Positions 19,442 to 28,233 of a DNA stretch of 64,000 bases are shown in pieces. The notes below the pieces were generated by a model. It was not told the DNA's origin. It ran no database searches and was given only the letters and a program-made list of their open reading frames with translations. Origin of the DNA: Deltaproteobacteria bacterium (GTDB taxonomy: Bacteria > Desulfobacterota > Desulfuromonadia > Geobacterales > JAJYBI01); assembly GCA_021779095.1 (NCBI GenBank), contig JAJYBI010000003.1, positions 116,416-180,415 of the forward strand. The letters are read 5' to 3'. Position 1 is the first letter of the stretch. Every line of letters starts with the position of its first letter. The translations under genes were made by a program, and so were the position numbers.

Positions 19442-20173
19442 CTATTTCCGGATCATCCGGCGTTTCATCCCACCCATGGCTGCCATCTGCTGCTTCTGGA
19501 TGGTGCCGAGGCTTTCCAGGTGGAACTGGAGCCAGACGTCGCCGTAGACCTTCATCTTCATCTTCTTCCCCTCGTTCAGAAGCTCCAGGTTCTGCTTCAG
19601 CTTCTCGTCCCCCGGCAGCTTCTTCAGCCCCTTCTCCAGGATCTCCTTCGCCCGGCCGGTTTCGTTGCACTCGCAGAGACAGTAGGCGTACAGCGCCCAA
19701 AGGAGCGATTCCTTCGGCGAGCCGAGCACCGCCTTCTCGAAGGTCTCCTTCATCCTGTCCCGCTTGTTCCGCTTCATGTAGCTGACGGCGAGCATCCCCA
19801 TGGAGACCCAGTTCTTGAAGAACCCTTTCTCCAGGTAGGGGAAGGCGGTGGCGAAGTCACGCTTCGCGTAGTAGACCATGCCGATGGAGGCGTTGATCTG
19901 GCCGGTGACGTAGATCTGCCACCTGCCGTATTTCAGCGCCTCCTGGAGCCTGCGGACTCCGAGCTCGAAACGCTGGGCCTGGATATCCTTCATGGCGGGT
20001 TCCATGATCGATTCGAGCTTCTTTGCGATCAGGCGGGAGAGGAGCAGGAACGAACCGGCGAAGAGGGCGAGGCCGATGAGGAGCCAGAGCCACCACATGC
20101 CGGTGCCGGCGAGGAGCATGAGAAGCGCGAAGACGACGACGGCGATGCCGCCGGAGATGAGCAGGTTATACAT
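19442..20173 (-). CDS. Membrane-anchored TPR-like protein of unknown function
   Basis: A 243-residue protein with two N-terminal TM helices (about residues 5-22 and 27-48, ending [10 protein letters not shown]). The rest is predicted helical, with TPR-like stretches such as [29 protein letters not shown] and [17 protein letters not shown]. The basic tail ends MKRRMIRK. The repeat domain would face the cytoplasm. The ATG at 20173 has an AAAGGATCA upstream. No specific family is recognised; a scaffolding role is only a guess. Confidence 0.72.
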   Translation of the reverse strand: MYNLLISGGIAVVVFALLMLLAGTGMWWLWLLIGLALFAGSFLLLSRLIAKKLESIMEPAMKDIQAQRFELGVRRLQEALKYGRWQIYVTGQINASIGMVYYAKRDFATAFPYLEKGFFKNWVSMGMLAVSYMKRNKRDRMKETFEKAVLGSPKESLLWALYAYCLCECNETGRAKEILEKGLKKLPGDEKLKQNLELLNEGKKMKMKVYGDVWLQFHLESLGTIQKQQMAAMGGMKRRMIRK

Positions 20174-20218
20174 CGTGCATTGATCCTTTCACTGGGGTTC
20201 GAACGGGGGGGGGCAGGG

Positions 20219-21724
20219 TCAGCTGTTCTCGTCAGCTGCTACGAGGCTTCCCTTTTTATCCACATATTTGGCGACGATGATCCGTTTCCCCGGACGTAGC
20301 GCGAGGCGACCCTTCAGGTTGTTCCAGATGCTGAGTATCCGGGACGAGACGTTGAAGCGGCGGGCCAGGGATGCGAGGGTGTCCCCCCGTTTCACCGTGT
20401 AGTACTTGGTGAAGGTGCCGGTATCCCGCTTTCTGGCCACCGTGCGCGGTGTGTCGTTGTCGGCCGCTTCCGTGGGGAGGGGGACGATGAGGGACTTTCC
20501 GCGGACCCTGCTCCTTGTGGAGATGTGGTTCAGTTTCGCCAGGAGCCGCGGGGTCGTACCGTACCGCCGTGCGATGGCGGCGAGTGAATCCTTCCGCCTC
20601 GCCCGGTACCGCGCGTAGACAACCCGTTCGTGGAAGCGCTGGTCTTCCGGAATCCGGTCATACGCCGTTTCGAACGTCGGCTTGGTTCCGTAGGGGATCT
20701 TCAGCAGATATCCGGGATAATTGGGCGGGGTGCACCATCGGCGCAGCTCGGGGTTCAGGGCGTGTATGGTGTTCACGCTGACGTTGCAGAGCTTCGCCAC
20801 CAGGTCCAGGTCGGTGCGGCTGGGTATGGCCACCGTGTCGAACTCCGCCGCTGGCAGGTAGGCGACATCGGCAAAACCGTACCGCGCCGGATCTTTTGCG
20901 ATGATGGCGGCGGCCAGGAGCTTCGGTACGTAATCCTTCGTTTCCCGCTTGAGGTAGGAACCCTTGGCGAGCTGCCAGAAGTCGTGGCTGTTGTACATGT
21001 CGATGGCGCGCAGGATCTTGTTTTCCCCGGCGTTGTAGCCGGCGGCGGCCAGGTACCAGTCGTTGTTGAAGAGCGAATACAGCTCTTTCAGGTAGAGCGC
21101 CGCGGCAACGGTCGATTTGAGCGGGTCGCGCCGTTCGTCGATCCATCTGTCGATCCGCAGCGAATAACGCTTGCCGGTACCCGACATGAACTGCCATGGA
21201 CCGACGGCGCGGGCGACGGAGTAGGCGTGGGGGGAGAAACCGCTTTCGATCATCGCCAGGTAGACCAGGTCCTCGGGGAGCCCCTCCTGCTTGAGGACCT
21301 GCTTCATCATCGGAATGTACCGCTCGGAGCGGGACAGCCATTTGGTGAATGCGTGCCGGGCGGAGGTCTGGAAGTAGTAGATGAAGTATTCCACCTTGTC
21401 GTTGACGGTGAGGGGGATGTCCGAATCGGGGAGGTCGTGGTCCGGGAGCTTCAGGTCGAAATCCGCGGAATCCTCGTCCATCTCCCGCCGGACCTGGTCG
21501 TCCACGATGGCGGCGTCAAGGCCACGGTCCTGGACGGCATCGATCGTCATGCCGGTCGAAGGGAGAGACGGCGTGTCACCCTTCGGGTTCAGCGCCGCAA
21601 CCTGCTTACCCTCGTGAGAGGGGGAGACCAGCTGTGACAGGTCGCTCCCCAGATCGGGGACGGTCGCAGCATGGGCGGGCAGGGCGGCCAGCAGTGATGT
21701 TATGATGAGAAGCGGTATGCGCAT
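20219..21724 (-). CDS. mltD: LysM lytic transglycosylase (MltD-like)
   Basis: A 501-residue secreted enzyme that cleaves peptidoglycan between MurNAc and GlcNAc. The signal peptide is MRIPLLIITSLLAALPAHAA. The SLT domain contains the catalytic Glu in AMIESGFSPHAYS, then GPWQFMSGTGKRYSL and LAAAGYNAGENKI. Two C-terminal LysM-like repeats follow, the last with YTVKRGDTLASLARRF. The promoter at 21786-21814 places transcription start downstream of the longer frame's first codon, supporting ATG 21724. Confidence 0.93.
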   Translation of the reverse strand: MRIPLLIITSLLAALPAHAATVPDLGSDLSQLVSPSHEGKQVAALNPKGDTPSLPSTGMTIDAVQDRGLDAAIVDDQVRREMDEDSADFDLKLPDHDLPDSDIPLTVNDKVEYFIYYFQTSARHAFTKWLSRSERYIPMMKQVLKQEGLPEDLVYLAMIESGFSPHAYSVARAVGPWQFMSGTGKRYSLRIDRWIDERRDPLKSTVAAALYLKELYSLFNNDWYLAAAGYNAGENKILRAIDMYNSHDFWQLAKGSYLKRETKDYVPKLLAAAIIAKDPARYGFADVAYLPAAEFDTVAIPSRTDLDLVAKLCNVSVNTIHALNPELRRWCTPPNYPGYLLKIPYGTKPTFETAYDRIPEDQRFHERVVYARYRARRKDSLAAIARRYGTTPRLLAKLNHISTRSRVRGKSLIVPLPTEAADNDTPRTVARKRDTGTFTKYYTVKRGDTLASLARRFNVSSRILSIWNNLKGRLALRPGKRIIVAKYVDKKGSLVAADENS

Positions 21725-21785
21725 GGATTCCCCGGTACGGACCGGACGGCATCGACAGTATGCGAGAGCCGTCCGGCGAGGGGGC

Positions 21786-21814
21786 AGTATAGGGGAAATT
21801 TGCAACAGAGTCAA
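21786..21814 (-). promoter_or_regulatory. Sigma-70-like promoter for the lytic transglycosylase
   Basis: Read on the minus strand: TTGACT (21814-21809), 17-base spacer, TATACT (21791-21786). It lies in the short gap after hflX, about 60 bases before the gene's ATG. Confidence 0.75.
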
Positions 21815-21829
21815 TTGTAAAGGGGGGGG

Positions 21830-23509
21830 TCAGGTACGGCGGACCTCGTCGCTCCAGCAGCGCCGCTCCAGTTCCTTCAGGAGCGGGTCCAAGCTCCGTT
21901 CGTCGCGGGCGGAGACGGATATGGCGCGGTACTTCTTGACGAGCTGACGGACTTTCAGATACGCGAGGGTGTTCTTCTTCTTCAGCTCCGGCAGCAGGTC
22001 TTCCTTGTTGAAGACGATCTGGACCGGCTTTTCGCCGAGTCCGAGATCTGCGAGGATCTTATCCACCTGGGTGATATGTTCGGCGAACCGGGGGTTGGTG
22101 CAGTCCACGAGATGCAGGAGGAGGTCCGCGTCCTTGAGCTCCTCCAGGGTCGCCTTGAACGCCCCCAGAAGCGAGTCGGGAAGCGACCGGATGAATCCGA
22201 CGGTGTCGGTGACGATCACCTCCCGTTCCCGCGGGAACCGGAGCCGGCGCGACGAGGTGTCCAGGGTGGCGAACAGCAGGTTCTCCGTGAAGACCTCGCT
22301 GCGGGTGAGAGCGTTCAGGAGGGTGGATTTCCCCGCGTTGGTGTAGCCGACGATGGAGATGATCGGCAGCCCGGCCCGGATCCGCTTCTGCCGACGCTGC
22401 AGCCGGCCGTGGGACAGGTTTTCCAGCTCCTTCTCCAGCCGGGCGATCCGGTCGCGGATACGCCGGCGGTCGATCTCCAGCTTGGTCTCGCCGGGGCCGC
22501 GGCCGCCGATTCCCCCCATGAGCCTCGACATCTGTACCCCCCGGCCGGTGAGGCGCGGGAGCAGGTACTTCAGCTGGGCCAGTTCCACCTGCACCTTGCC
22601 GTCCAGACTCGTCGCCCGCCGGGCGAAGATGTCCAGGATCAGCTGGCTGCGGTCGATGACCTTCAGCTCCGTCATCTCGGTGATGGAGCGGACCTGGGCG
22701 GGGGAGAGCTCCTGGTCGAACACGAGCAGGGTCGCTCCGAGCTGCAGGGCGCGGATGATCACCTCCCGCATCTTTCCCTCACCCATGAGGTAGCGGGGGT
22801 TCAGCTGGCGCGGCCGCTGGACGACCGTGTCCAGTACCCGCACGCCGGCGGTGCGGGCCAGCTCCTTCAGCTCCTCCACCGAATCCTCCGCCTCTTCCTG
22901 GGAGAGCTGGGTGACGGAGATGAGGATGCCGCGCTCGCCCCCCGCCTCCACCTCCTTTCCCTCCTTCAGGGAGCGGGCCATGTCGTGCTCAAGGGTGTCG
23001 ATGAAGCTCCCCCAGTGGAGGTCGAACCGGTCCAGCGGCACGGGGGGATCGATCCGGTGCGCCTGGGGGGAGGATGCGTCCGGCAGAAGTGATGCGGTCT
23101 GTATCCTTAAGGGGGCGTCCGGCCGGTCGGGCGGCGGCAGCATGAGGGCGGCGACGAGGTCGAGGCGCAGCAGCGCCAGGTCGGTGAGGTCGTCGTCGGT
23201 GAGCGGCTCCCCCTTCAGGTGGGTGTGCACGAGACGCAGGCCCCGCAAGGGACGCCGGCCGAGGGGGTAGTCGTCGAGGACGGGGATGACGATGCTCCGC
23301 TCGTCGCCGACGATGACGTACTCCACGTCGCCGAAACGGTTGATGAGGGCGCCGATCTGCCGGCGGATCGCGCGGGAGACGTCGGCCATCTGTCGGGCGA
23401 GATCGCCGGTGATCATCTCGTCGGCAGGAATGCGGCGCCGGTACAGCCGCTGGAGGGTGGCGGTCTGGTTCGCCTTGAGACCGGTCAGGTAGCCGTGGAG
23501 CTGTTTGAT
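21830..23509 (-). CDS. hflX: GTPase HflX, probable ATC start codon
   Basis: A ribosome-associated GTPase that can split stalled ribosomes. The HflX domain includes GEGKMREVI, GIGGRGPGETKLEIDRRRI, the P-loop GYTNAGKSTLLNALT, DTVGFIRSLP and NKED. It has the extended N-terminal region typical of this lineage. No ATG, GTG or TTG is in frame near the conserved start, which reads KQLHGYLTGLKANQ. An ATC at 23509 preceded by AAGGGG six bases earlier fits. The only in-frame ATG (23641) lies upstream of the predicted transcription start, so the longer 603-residue version is unlikely. Confidence 0.82.
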   Translation of the reverse strand: MKQLHGYLTGLKANQTATLQRLYRRRIPADEMITGDLARQMADVSRAIRRQIGALINRFGDVEYVIVGDERSIVIPVLDDYPLGRRPLRGLRLVHTHLKGEPLTDDDLTDLALLRLDLVAALMLPPPDRPDAPLRIQTASLLPDASSPQAHRIDPPVPLDRFDLHWGSFIDTLEHDMARSLKEGKEVEAGGERGILISVTQLSQEEAEDSVEELKELARTAGVRVLDTVVQRPRQLNPRYLMGEGKMREVIIRALQLGATLLVFDQELSPAQVRSITEMTELKVIDRSQLILDIFARRATSLDGKVQVELAQLKYLLPRLTGRGVQMSRLMGGIGGRGPGETKLEIDRRRIRDRIARLEKELENLSHGRLQRRQKRIRAGLPIISIVGYTNAGKSTLLNALTRSEVFTENLLFATLDTSSRRLRFPREREVIVTDTVGFIRSLPDSLLGAFKATLEELKDADLLLHLVDCTNPRFAEHITQVDKILADLGLGEKPVQIVFNKEDLLPELKKKNTLAYLKVRQLVKKYRAISVSARDERSLDPLLKELERRCWSDEVRRT

Positions 23510-23608
23510 ACGGAACCCCTTGGGCGCGGGAGAAACGCACCGGCACGGGCATGTCGATGACCCGAGCCGTGTGTCGAGACCGGCGCCGTTGATCTGGTGA
23601 TTGATCGA

Positions 23609-23637
23609 ATAATAGCGTTGCCGCCCGCTAATGGCAA
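23609..23637 (-). promoter_or_regulatory. Sigma-70-like promoter for hflX
   Basis: Minus strand: TTGCCA (23637-23632), exactly 17 bases, TATTAT (23614-23609). Transcription would begin near 23602. This is after the ATG at 23641 and about 93 bases before the proposed ATC start. Confidence 0.7.
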
Positions 23638-23660
23638 GCACTGGACGAACGGCGTTTCGA

Positions 23661-24956
23661 TCACCTCCGTGCCCGCCGTTTCAGGTCCTGGCGGACGTAC
23701 GTCTCCAGGGTCGCATCCAGGAACCGTTTCCGGCAGTCCACACCGTTCATCGTTCCGTCGCGCAGCAGTTTCAGAAACCGGCAGCCGCCGAAACAGAGGG
23801 GGAGGTAGGCGCAGTCGAGGCATGCGTCGTTCTTCCATCCGTCCAGGTTGTGGGAGGCGGCGTAGTCGTTGATCCCGGTCTGCAGGTCGCCGACCGCCAT
23901 GGCGGGCCACCCCAGAAACGCCGGGCATTTGAAGAGGGTGCCGTCGTACTGCACCACCAGCTCGAATGGGGACTCGATCATGCAGGGGGCGGGGGCGAGC
24001 CGCGGGGTGTGGAAGCCGCGGCGCAGGATCTCCGCCCGCAGGAAGAGATCGGCCGCGGCGACCCACGGCTCGTCCAGGGAGCTGCAGCCGTCGTTAAACT
24101 CGGGGAGCGTATGCGCGCCGCCGCTCTTCGTCACCGGGGAGAACCGGACGAGCTCGAGCCGGTCCGGCGTGAGCCCCGCTGCGATCAGGTCGTCCAGCAG
24201 GCGGGGAAATGCACGGTACTCTCCTTCGGTGTAGTTGCTCCCCACCTGTACCTTGATGAGATTGCAGACCTCTTTCAGGTTGGCGACGATGGTATCGTAC
24301 GAGCCGTGCCCCGAGACGAAGGGGCGGTACCGGTCGTGCACCTCCTGCGGTCCGTCCAGGGTGACCTTCGCCCCGGTGAGTCCCAGCGGGACCAGGCGGT
24401 TCACGACCGTTGCCGTCAGCAGGGTGCCGTTGGTGACGAGTTTGAAGGTGTAGTCGACACCATGGTCCGCGGCGGCCGCCCGCAACCGGCGGGAGATGGA
24501 ATGGATCATCTCCGTGCTCAGGAGCGGCTCCCCGCCGTAGAAGGTCAGCTCGACCCGCCGGCCGTGGGCCATCTGGTCGCGCTCGATGAGGTCGCACAAC
24601 AGGTCGGCGGTTTCCGGCGAGAGGCGGTGTTTCCCCTTCATTCCCCCTTCGTAGCAGTAACTGCAGGCCAGGTTGCAGTCGAGGTTCATGACCACCATGG
24701 CGCCGAACAGCCGGCGCATCCGGTTGGCCGCGGCGATGGCGTCCGACATCTCCCGCCGTTCCGCCGCCCGGTCCGGGACGAGGAATCCGAGGCGGACCAG
24801 GGTGTCCCGGTCGCCGGGAGCAAGCGTGCCGTTTTCGATGTCGGAGAAGAGCGATGCGGGGACGAGCAGCGACGCCCCCCGCTTGGTGGAGTAGAGGAGT
24901 ATCCGGTTAGGGTCGTGGGGCTCGGGGAAGTGTTTTACGTAGCGGGACAGTAGCAT
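23661..24956 (-). CDS. Radical-SAM/SPASM peptide maturase (geopeptide type)
   Basis: A 431-residue radical-SAM enzyme. The core cluster motif is CNLACSYCYEGG; FYGGEPLLS and KLVTNGTLL are partial-barrel motifs. The SPASM-type C-terminus has several Cys: APCMIE, LFKCPAF, CLDCAYLPLCFGGC and VDCRKRF. Such enzymes modify ribosomally made peptides, and a 36-codon precursor gene lies immediately upstream on the same strand. The ATG at 24956 gives MLLSRYVKHF; the longer frame would overlap the precursor gene. No purine-rich ribosome site precedes it, and a GC hairpin separates it from the precursor. Confidence 0.88.
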   Translation of the reverse strand: MLLSRYVKHFPEPHDPNRILLYSTKRGASLLVPASLFSDIENGTLAPGDRDTLVRLGFLVPDRAAERREMSDAIAAANRMRRLFGAMVVMNLDCNLACSYCYEGGMKGKHRLSPETADLLCDLIERDQMAHGRRVELTFYGGEPLLSTEMIHSISRRLRAAAADHGVDYTFKLVTNGTLLTATVVNRLVPLGLTGAKVTLDGPQEVHDRYRPFVSGHGSYDTIVANLKEVCNLIKVQVGSNYTEGEYRAFPRLLDDLIAAGLTPDRLELVRFSPVTKSGGAHTLPEFNDGCSSLDEPWVAAADLFLRAEILRRGFHTPRLAPAPCMIESPFELVVQYDGTLFKCPAFLGWPAMAVGDLQTGINDYAASHNLDGWKNDACLDCAYLPLCFGGCRFLKLLRDGTMNGVDCRKRFLDATLETYVRQDLKRRARR

Positions 24957-24968
24957 GGGGGAAGGGGA

Positions 24969-24986
24969 GGGGGGGCGTACCCCCCC
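24969..24986. promoter_or_regulatory. GC hairpin between precursor and maturase
   Basis: Seven G and seven C form a perfect stem around a CGTA loop (24969-24975 with 24980-24986). It lies between the precursor stop and the maturase start. It may attenuate transcription so that precursor outnumbers enzyme, or hinder maturase translation. No U tract follows. Confidence 0.6.
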
Positions 24987-25008
24987 ATCGATGCCATTCA
25001 CACCGGGA

Positions 25009-25119
25009 TCAGCCTTTGTAATACGCCATCGTTCCGGTGCAGCATGAGGCATCCGGCCCGACGATCGGCTCCTCTTCCCGTCCCTCGTCCAGTACGACGA
25101 TACCTTCTGCGGATTCCAT
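25009..25119 (-). CDS. Short ribosomal peptide precursor (geopeptide-like)
   Basis: A 36-residue frame starting with ATG after a strong AAGGAGGTAGGTC ribosome site. The N-terminal leader is acidic (ESAEGIVVLDEGREEEP) and the C-terminal core is SCCTGTMAYYKG, with adjacent cysteines and a Tyr-Tyr pair as possible modification sites. It has its own near-consensus promoter and is followed by the SPASM maturase gene. This layout matches RiPP loci known from Geobacter as geopeptides. The mature product and its activity are unknown. Confidence 0.8.
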   Translation of the reverse strand: MESAEGIVVLDEGREEEPIVGPDASCCTGTMAYYKG

Positions 25120-25168
25120 GACCTACCTCCTTGTCGGTACGGTTAGCCCGTTTTGGCGGACAGGGGGT

Positions 25169-25196
25169 AGTATACCAAACAGGCATAGGAAGGCAA
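25169..25196 (-). promoter_or_regulatory. Promoter for the peptide precursor, extended -10
   Basis: Minus strand: TTGCCT (25196-25191), 16 bases, TATACT (25174-25169), with TGG directly before the -10. The -35 lies inside the inverted repeat at 25191-25210. Confidence 0.72.
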
Positions 25197-25210
25197 AAAT
25201 AATTTTGCCT
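25191..25210. promoter_or_regulatory. Inverted repeat over the precursor -35, possible operator
   Basis: AGGCAAAA / TTTTGCCT with an ATAA loop, perfect over eight bases. It sits between the end of the TonB receptor gene and the peptide promoter. It could be a repressor site or a weak terminator of the receptor transcript. Confidence 0.5.
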
Positions 25211-25229
25211 GCAATCGGTAATTATTTTG

Positions 25230-27137
25230 TCAGAACCGGAACCTGACCCCTCCCTCGAACCAGCGTCGGGGGTTGGGGAAGAGGCTGTCGGTGTACTGCG
25301 AACCGTTGAGCAGGTTGTGGGCGGTGAAAAACAGATCCACCTTTCTGTTGTCACGTTCCACGACGGTCCGGGCCAGGTTGAGGTCCCAGATGACCGCATG
25401 GAACCGGCCGGTCGGCACTTCATAGGGGCGCTGGCGGATGAAGTATCCACGCAGGGTTCCCCTGCCGACCCTGGCGTCGTTGTAATCGACGCCTAAATCC
25501 ACCGTGTAGCGGGGAGGTGTGGCCAGCGCGGCGCCATCTCCCGGTGTGTCGGCGTCGATGTAGGTGTACCCCGCCATGAGGGAGGTATGAAGAACCGGTT
25601 TCGTCCGCAGTTCCAGCTCTACCCCCTGTCTGCGCTGCTTTCCGCGGTTGATGGCCGTGTAGTCCGTCGCTGTCCCGGCGAAGGAGATGACGTCGTCGAT
25701 GTCGTGCCGGAAACCGGTGGCCTTGAATACGACGTAGTCCGTGACGGGGGTCTCCAGGCCGACGGCATAGGACCAGACCGACTCTTCCTTGAGATTCGGA
25801 TTCGACTTGAAAAAGACACCGTCCCCGTAAGAGTAGAACAGTGGCGGGGCGCTGAATCCCCGGGCGACGGAGGCGCGCAGCACGGCCCCCTTCCACGGAC
25901 GGTAGGTGATCCCCAGGCTCGGGCTGACGAAACTGCCACTGGTACTGGTGTAATCGTACCGCACGCCGGGGGTGGCGGAGAAGGCACCCCAGGTCAGGGT
26001 GTCGTTGAGATAGACGGCCCAGGTCTCCAGCCACTGCTTGCCGGACTTGATGGCTTGCGAATCCACCGAGCCGTTGTCGTTGTCGAAACCCGCCAGCAGG
26101 TTCTGGTGTGCCCCCTGCCAGTGCAGCTTGACGCTCGTCCCGGCGTTCAGCTCGTCGAACGCCTGCGGGTACATCTCGCTCCCGCTCGCCAGGTCCTCCA
26201 TGAACTGGAAGCTATGCAGCCGGATGACCCGTCCCGAGACGTCCAGCGAGAGGTCGTCGCGGAGGTCATAGGTGAGCTCTGCGGTGGAGAAGAGCTGTTC
26301 GGATCCGCTGCCGAGCCCGATGCCGTATGACAGGTCCTGACCGTCTCCCCTCTTCATCCGGTTGTAGCCGAGGGTGAACTGGAGCTTTGTCTGGCTGGCG
26401 GCCTGGTATGCGAGTTTCGTGTAGAGGTTGCCGCCGTCGAAGGGGGTAGCGGGGGTAACTCCGTCGCTGGTAAGACCGCCGGCGGAGAGATAGTAGCCGA
26501 CGTCCCCCGTCGTGCCGGAAAGCGCGGCCCGCAGATCGGCCGTGCCCTGCTCGCCGATGCTTGCCGATACCGCGCCGCCGAGCCTGCGGTCGGGATCGGA
26601 ACCCTTGGTGATGATGTTGATGACCCCGCCGAGGGACGAGCCCCAGCTGGAGGAGGCGGGTCCCTTGATGATCTCGATCCTGTCGATGTCCTGCACCGGG
26701 AACGCCCCAATTTCCACGTTGTCGGAGGAGATGCTGTTGAGCGTGACCCCGTCCACCATCACCCGCACGTGCCGCGCATCGGAACCCTGGATGGAGACGG
26801 CAGCGTAGCTTCCCGGTCCTCCCCGCTGATCCGTCTGGACGCCGTTCACGTAACGCAGTACGTCGGCCAGGGTGTGGGCGTTGATCGCCTCGATTTCGTC
26901 GGCGGTGACGATGGAGACGTTCTCGGCGACCTGGGAGAGCGGCTTGGGGGTACGGGTGGCGGTGACCACCAGGTCCGTGTCGCGGTAGAGCATCCGGAGC
27001 ACGTCCATCTCGTCGTCGGCACGTACCGTTGCCGGTACGAGGACGGCAGAACAGGTGGCGATGAGGGCCGCATGGAGGATGGCACGTCTGGTCAGGTGCC
27101 GTGTAGATATCGATGGTTTGGGCGTTGAGGGGGACAA
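25230..27137 (-). CDS. TonB-dependent outer-membrane receptor
   Basis: A 635-residue receptor. The signal peptide ends near VPATVRA. A TonB-box-like DLVVTATRTPKP precedes the plug, which includes TLADVLRYVNGV, VRVMVDGVTLN and IEIIKGPASSSWG. The barrel ends in GGVRFRF with terminal Phe. The start is TTG, with no closer ATG before the signal peptide. The ligand cannot be read from the sequence. A divergent binding-protein gene lies 135 bases away, and the peptide precursor locus is directly downstream on the same strand. Confidence 0.92.
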   Translation of the reverse strand: MSPSTPKPSISTRHLTRRAILHAALIATCSAVLVPATVRADDEMDVLRMLYRDTDLVVTATRTPKPLSQVAENVSIVTADEIEAINAHTLADVLRYVNGVQTDQRGGPGSYAAVSIQGSDARHVRVMVDGVTLNSISSDNVEIGAFPVQDIDRIEIIKGPASSSWGSSLGGVINIITKGSDPDRRLGGAVSASIGEQGTADLRAALSGTTGDVGYYLSAGGLTSDGVTPATPFDGGNLYTKLAYQAASQTKLQFTLGYNRMKRGDGQDLSYGIGLGSGSEQLFSTAELTYDLRDDLSLDVSGRVIRLHSFQFMEDLASGSEMYPQAFDELNAGTSVKLHWQGAHQNLLAGFDNDNGSVDSQAIKSGKQWLETWAVYLNDTLTWGAFSATPGVRYDYTSTSGSFVSPSLGITYRPWKGAVLRASVARGFSAPPLFYSYGDGVFFKSNPNLKEESVWSYAVGLETPVTDYVVFKATGFRHDIDDVISFAGTATDYTAINRGKQRRQGVELELRTKPVLHTSLMAGYTYIDADTPGDGAALATPPRYTVDLGVDYNDARVGRGTLRGYFIRQRPYEVPTGRFHAVIWDLNLARTVVERDNRKVDLFFTAHNLLNGSQYTDSLFPNPRRWFEGGVRFRF

Positions 27138-27158
27138 AAATACTCCGTATCGAAAAAA

Positions 27159-27168
27159 GTATTAATAC
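27159..27168. promoter_or_regulatory. Palindrome in the divergent receptor/binding-protein region
   Basis: GTATTAATAC is a perfect 10-base palindrome. It sits directly before a TTGACA (27172-27177) that faces the binding-protein gene, whose -10 is weak (AAAATT, 27195-27200). A regulator binding here could control both genes. Confidence 0.4.
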
Positions 27169-27272
27169 CGGTTGACAATACTTCACCGCTGTGGAAAATT
27201 GCACCTCTGGTATCAGGTTTGCGCGCACCCGATTATAAACATATTTCCCGTCTTGTCTACCCCGAGGTTGCA

Positions 27273-28193
27273 TTGAGACACCGTTCAGCACTCATCATGC
27301 TGCTGGTACTTGCCGCTCTGACCCTGTTATTTCCGGCGCGTCCCGTCATGGGGGCCGACGTGCTGGTGGTGCAGAGCCTGGCGATCAAGCCGTACGAGAA
27401 GGCGCTGCAGGGGCTTCGGTCGGTCGCCGCCGGTTCGCTGGAACGGATCTACTGTACTAAGATGGACCGGGGCGAGGTGGAGCGGTACGTCAGACGCCGC
27501 AGGCCCGACCTGATCTACGCCATCGGCATGGACGCGCTGAATAAGCTGGGGGCCGTTCACGATATTCCCATCGTCTATCTCATGGTGTTGAACCCACTTT
27601 CCGCTGATGCGGCCGGCGAGAATGTGACGGGGGTCAGCCTGGTTATCGAACCTTCCCGCCAGCTTTCCCTCATGCGGCAGGTGCTCCCGCAGCTCAAGCG
27701 GGTCGGTATTTTGTATGATCCGGGGAAATCCGCTGCACTCGTCGAGCGGGCACGGGCGGCCGCTTCCCGGTCCGGGGTCGAACTGGTGGCCCGGCCGGTT
27801 GCCTCACCGCGCGATGTGATCGCCGCCATCAACGGCATTGCGGGAAAGGTCAATGCATTCTGGCTCATCCCGGACACGACGGTCGTCAGTTCCGTCACGC
27901 TGGACCTCCTGCTGCTCGCCTCCATTGAACACAAGATTCCGGTGTTTGCCTTTTCGGAAAAGTACGTGGAGCGGGGGGCGCTCCTGTCGCTGGAGATCGA
28001 CGAGTTCGATCTGGGAAGGCAGGCGGGAGAAATGGGGAACCGGATTCTCGCCGGGGCCAGGGTACGGTCGGTCAGGCGCGAGGATGCGCGGGGCGGTACG
28101 ATCACCATCAATCAGATCGTGGCGCACAAGATGGGAATCCGGATCGGAGAAGAGCTGCTGCGCCGCGCCCGCGTCATCCGCCAGGGAAATTGA
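27273..28193 (+). CDS. ABC-type substrate-binding protein (ABC_sub_bind family)
   Basis: A 306-residue secreted binding protein. Starting at TTG 27273 (after CCGAGG) gives a signal peptide of the form RHRSALIMLLVLAALTLL, ending near PVMGA. The two-lobed fold is suggested by IYAIGMDALNKL, IPIVYLMVLNP, VTGVSL and KRVGILYDPGKSA. No permease or ATPase genes are adjacent. It may be an orphan sensor or work with a distant transporter; its divergent partner is a TonB receptor. The GTG at 27219 gives a longer, less typical leader. Confidence 0.83.
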   Translation: MRHRSALIMLLVLAALTLLFPARPVMGADVLVVQSLAIKPYEKALQGLRSVAAGSLERIYCTKMDRGEVERYVRRRRPDLIYAIGMDALNKLGAVHDIPIVYLMVLNPLSADAAGENVTGVSLVIEPSRQLSLMRQVLPQLKRVGILYDPGKSAALVERARAAASRSGVELVARPVASPRDVIAAINGIAGKVNAFWLIPDTTVVSSVTLDLLLLASIEHKIPVFAFSEKYVERGALLSLEIDEFDLGRQAGEMGNRILAGARVRSVRREDARGGTITINQIVAHKMGIRIGEELLRRARVIRQGN

Positions 28194-28233
28194 TGACGGT
28201 CCCGGTGCCGGGCTGCTTCTCGCCTGCACCAAT

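Noticed and set aside
22989..23552. Alternative-frame start for hflX at the ATG 23552 (MPVPVRFSRAQG)
   Set aside because: It is out of frame with HflX and would require a frameshift. The ATC start with a spaced ribosome site is simpler.
27138..27272. Cobalamin or other riboswitch upstream of the TonB receptor
   Set aside because: The gap is too short and shows none of the conserved B12-box bases.
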